DNA of 7,605 bases from Clostridiaceae bacterium (lineage in GTDB: Bacteria; Bacillota; Clostridia; Saccharofermentanales; UBA5734), in NCBI GenBank assembly GCA_012511525.1, contig JAAZFW010000567.1:1-7605 (forward strand), given 5' to 3'. Below the pieces are notes generated by a model. That model searched no databases, was not told where the DNA came from, and worked only from the letters and a program-made list of their open reading frames with translations. The position numbers and the translations under genes were made by a program. Of this stretch, positions 5,280-7,605 are shown in pieces (positions within the stretch are counted from its first letter, which is position 1; the number at the start of each line of letters is the position of its first letter).

Positions 5280-6518
5280 TCAACGTGCCCGAAGCTGGAT
5301 GGACCGCGCCCGGATCAAGTCCGCAAACACCACAACCGCCTGGCCTGGCTCCGGTGTGAAGCGCAAAAGCTGGTCATTCACGGCCAGATCAAAATAGCGG
5401 CCGAATTCGGCCGAGATGCCTGTCTTGTGTTCTATTTTTACGACCTGGAAAGGCTCGGTCAGCGGGTCGTCCGCCTTAGTTCCCGACAAGTAAAACAGCA
5501 GCCTGTCGCCGGTCAGAACCAGTGTCCCGTCGCACGGCGGCCGGTTGTTTGGATCGTCCGGCCAGGACAAGCGGGCCGGATAGAGTCGCTTGAAACCCGG
5601 CTTGTCCATCTGCAGATGGAGCTGTTCCACCTGCCACTGGTGCCAGCGGGCCAGATCCGGCCAGACACGGCCTTGCCCATCGGGCTGGAACAAACCGGTC
5701 TGGTCGACAAGCGCGCGGTTGCGGCAGAAGCGGCAGGTCAGGCTGTGTGGATCGGAAACCATCGCCAGCTCGCGCCGGCAGGCCGGACACTGGTGGATGA
5801 TCTTGTCCATTCCGCTGGCCGGCTCGCGCGTCCGGTAACGAAAACGATTTTGCCGCTGCGCCTGATATTCGTCGTATGCCAGGGCTGTGACGATCTGGCG
5901 CTGCAGCGTATCGACCTCGGTGTTCTTGATGTGCGCTGCGGTCATGAACAGCGTGACCGAGACCGTGATGCGGCCAGGACGAAACAGACCGTTGGCCCAG
6001 CGCGGCCAGGCCAAGTACGCCCCCTGCTCCTTGACCAGGACAACCGGGCAGGCCATTTTCTTGACCAGCTTGGCGATGGCCTCATCGATTGTCTGCAGGC
6101 AGCCGTCCAGGGAGCGCTGTCCTTCCGGATAGATCGCCACGGCGCCGCCGGCACGCAGAGTCTGCAGGACGGATTTGATCGCCTGCATATCGGTACGGAA
6201 CTGGGTTTTGGGAATCGCACCCACCTGGCGCAGCAGCACGCGGGTCAGGCGTTTTCGGAAAAAATCGCGGGATGTCAGGAAACTGATCCGCCTGGGCAGC
6301 AGCGAAGCTGCCATGATGACCGGATCGAGGTACGACGGGTGATTGCCCAGAAGGATCATCGGGCCCTTCACCTGGCGCACAGCAGGGTCGACGCGCACGC
6401 GCAATCTGAAAAGCAGGTGCAGCAGCAGCCAGGCCAAAAGACAAAGCGGCCAGTAAAGCCAGGCTGCAGGATGCAGCCGGCTTTTTTCGGACTCGGGTGC
6501 AGACCGGGAAACGGCCAT
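5280..6518 (-). CDS. Lysophospholipid (1-acyl-glycerol-3-phosphate) acyltransferase family protein with C-terminal zinc ribbon
   Basis: The 412-residue protein has a membrane segment (about residues 20-37) followed by a PlsC-type acyltransferase domain. The catalytic HX4D motif is NHPSYLD (His60, Asp65), and the acceptor-binding motif is YPEGQRS (Glu132, Gly133). Such enzymes transfer a fatty acyl group to lysophosphatidic acid or a similar lipid at the cytoplasmic face of the membrane. After about residue 215 the protein continues well beyond a typical 200-250-residue PlsC: a zinc ribbon (CPAC at 244-247, CRFC at 262-265) and a final 120-residue region with beta-strand character that could be GRAM/PH-like. 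I recall this extended form from clostridial acyltransferases, but its substrate is not known to me. The ATG at 6518 is preferred because GGAG lies eight bases upstream; a GTG at 6527 would overlap that site. It follows tex with an 5-base gap, suggesting cotranscription. Confidence 0.87.
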   Translation of the reverse strand: MAVSRSAPESEKSRLHPAAWLYWPLCLLAWLLLHLLFRLRVRVDPAVRQVKGPMILLGNHPSYLDPVIMAASLLPRRISFLTSRDFFRKRLTRVLLRQVGAIPKTQFRTDMQAIKSVLQTLRAGGAVAIYPEGQRSLDGCLQTIDEAIAKLVKKMACPVVLVKEQGAYLAWPRWANGLFRPGRITVSVTLFMTAAHIKNTEVDTLQRQIVTALAYDEYQAQRQNRFRYRTREPASGMDKIIHQCPACRRELAMVSDPHSLTCRFCRNRALVDQTGLFQPDGQGRVWPDLARWHQWQVEQLHLQMDKPGFKRLYPARLSWPDDPNNRPPCDGTLVLTGDRLLFYLSGTKADDPLTEPFQVVKIEHKTGISAEFGRYFDLAVNDQLLRFTPEPGQAVVVFADLIRARSIQLRAR

Positions 6519-6523
6519 TTCAA

Positions 6524-7605
6524 TCACTCCTGGCTGTCGCCGACGTTCTTCATGCTCAAGGAAATCCGCCGCCTTACCGCATCGACCTGCAGCACGCGTA
6601 CCGTGACGGCCTGGCCGACCTGAACGACGGACAGCGGATGGCGGACAAAGCGGTCCGATAGTTCCGACACGTGCACCAGCCCGTCCTGGTGCACACCAAT
6701 GTCGACAAAAGCGCCGAAATCGGCGACGTTGCGCACGACACCGCGTAAAACCATGCCGGGCTTGAGATCCTCAAGTTCCAGGACATCGGCCCTGAGGAGC
6801 GGCTGCGGCATGTCGTCGCGCGGGTCACGCCCCGGTTTCTGCAGGGCTTCGATGATGTCTTTAAGCGTCGGCAACCCGATGTCAAATTCTGCGGCGAGCC
6901 GGGACAAGTCCTGCTGCAGTAATTTTTCGGCCAGTCTCGGCGATGGGGGCTGGCCGAAACGGGCAGAAAGCTGCTCGACCCGTTCGTACCGCTCCGGATG
7001 GACCGGCGTGTTGTCCAGGATCTGGACGGCGTCCGGGATGCGCAAAAATCCCGCGCACTGCTGAAACGTCATTGGTCCGAGCTTCGGAACCGCCAGCAGA
7101 CGATGCCGCGACCGAAATGGGCCGTTCGCTTCACGAAACGCGACAATCTGCGCGGCAACAGACGGGCTGATACCGGACACGTAGGCCAACAGGGCAGCTG
7201 AAGCGGTGTTCAAATCCACGCCGACCTGGTTGACGCAGTCTTCCACGACGCCGCGCAGGCTCTCGTCGAGCTTTTTTGCCTGCAGGTCGTGCTGGTATTG
7301 ACCGACCCCGATCGAACGCGGTTCTATTTTGACCAGCTCGGCCAACGGATCCTGCAGGCGGCGGGCGATGGAGATGGCGCTGCGCAGTGACACATCGTAG
7401 TCGGGAAATTCAGCCGCGCCCAGTTCCGATGCGGAGTAGACGCTGGCGCCCGCTTCGTTGACGACAAACCAGCGCACTGACAGCTTCTGGTCGTGGATCA
7501 TGTCACGGACAAACAGCTCGGTTTCGCGGGAGGCCGTCCCGTTGCCGATCGCAATCAGGCTGACCTGGTGCTTGGCGATCAGGCCGGTCAAGGTTCGGGC
7601 TGCTT
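6524..7605 (-). CDS. tex: Tex family S1 RNA-binding transcription accessory protein (5' end missing)
   Basis: The reading frame is open to the right edge, so the start is missing; 359 residues remain of a protein usually 700-780 long. The TTG at 7591 is an internal Leu codon, not a start. In order, the fragment shows the end of the YqgF/RNase H-like domain with GNGTASRETE (residues 20-29), the helix-hairpin-helix region introduced by IGVGQYQHDL (98-106) and including VGVDLNTAS and QCAGFLRI, and a C-terminal S1 RNA-binding domain (about 279-351) with VADFGAFVDIGVHQDGLVHVSEL. Tex proteins bind nucleic acid and influence transcription and stress or toxin expression in several bacteria; the precise molecular role is not settled. 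The stop at 6524 lies just before the ATG of the acyltransferase gene, whose ribosome binding site is inside the last codons of tex. Confidence 0.95.
   Translation of the reverse strand, partial: AARTLTGLIAKHQVSLIAIGNGTASRETELFVRDMIHDQKLSVRWFVVNEAGASVYSASELGAAEFPDYDVSLRSAISIARRLQDPLAELVKIEPRSIGVGQYQHDLQAKKLDESLRGVVEDCVNQVGVDLNTASAALLAYVSGISPSVAAQIVAFREANGPFRSRHRLLAVPKLGPMTFQQCAGFLRIPDAVQILDNTPVHPERYERVEQLSARFGQPPSPRLAEKLLQQDLSRLAAEFDIGLPTLKDIIEALQKPGRDPRDDMPQPLLRADVLELEDLKPGMVLRGVVRNVADFGAFVDIGVHQDGLVHVSELSDRFVRHPLSVVQVGQAVTVRVLQVDAVRRRISLSMKNVGDSQE

Noticed and set aside
5268..6623. 451-codon plus-strand ORF opposite the acyltransferase gene
   Set aside because: It is antisense to a frame with clear PlsC motifs and zinc-ribbon cysteines, has no ribosome binding site, and its translation shows no recognisable domain. 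Long antisense frames are common in GC-rich genes.
7589..7591. TTG as the start of tex
   Set aside because: The frame stays open to the window edge, and the family has several hundred residues before this point, so the Leu is internal.

Overview
The window looks like a fragment of a high-GC, low-complexity-free bacterial chromosome, most likely an anaerobic member of the Firmicutes (Clostridia). The clues are a complete tRNA-sensing T-box leader, strong AGGAGG-type ribosome binding sites, a lipoprotein with a diderm-independent lipobox, a PlsC-type acyltransferase carrying the zinc-ribbon tail that I associate with clostridial homologues, and a PaaK-type arylacetate-CoA ligase. The Thr/Pro linker repeats also resemble Chloroflexi proteins, so that phylum is the main alternative. 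All seven visible stop codons are TGA.

Layout. Positions 1-1970 (minus strand) hold the start of a type IV pilus or type II secretion-like operon: a GspF/PilC-type inner-membrane platform protein, a 108-residue pilin-like membrane protein without a prepilin cleavage site, a 167-residue prepilin, and the first 27 codons of another prepilin that runs off the left edge. The genes are tightly packed, with two ATGA start/stop overlaps. Between 1971 and 2154 lies a divergent promoter region. Positions 2155-3630 (plus strand) encode a surface lipoprotein with a long Thr/Pro linker and a C-terminal transglutaminase-like (Cys-His-Asp) domain. It converges on a phenylacetate-CoA ligase gene (3640-4947, minus), and the two stop codons sit in opposite arms of a perfect 9-bp inverted repeat.

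Upstream of the ligase gene, about 270 nt (4972-5239) form a T-box riboswitch with promoter, stem I, specifier loop, antiterminator and intrinsic terminator. The best reading of the specifier codon is UUC (Phe), and the acceptor-pairing bases UGGU fit a tRNA with discriminator A, as tRNA-Phe has. This is the main result of the window: an arylacetate-activating enzyme appears to be switched on when phenylalanine is scarce. That suggests a role in making Phe from phenylacetate (phenylacetyl-CoA followed by reductive carboxylation to phenylpyruvate) rather than in Phe breakdown.

Further right on the minus strand, a 5'-truncated tex gene (6524-7605) overlaps the start region of a lysophospholipid acyltransferase gene (5280-6518). 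These two are probably cotranscribed. The T-box promoter begins five bases after the acyltransferase stop codon.
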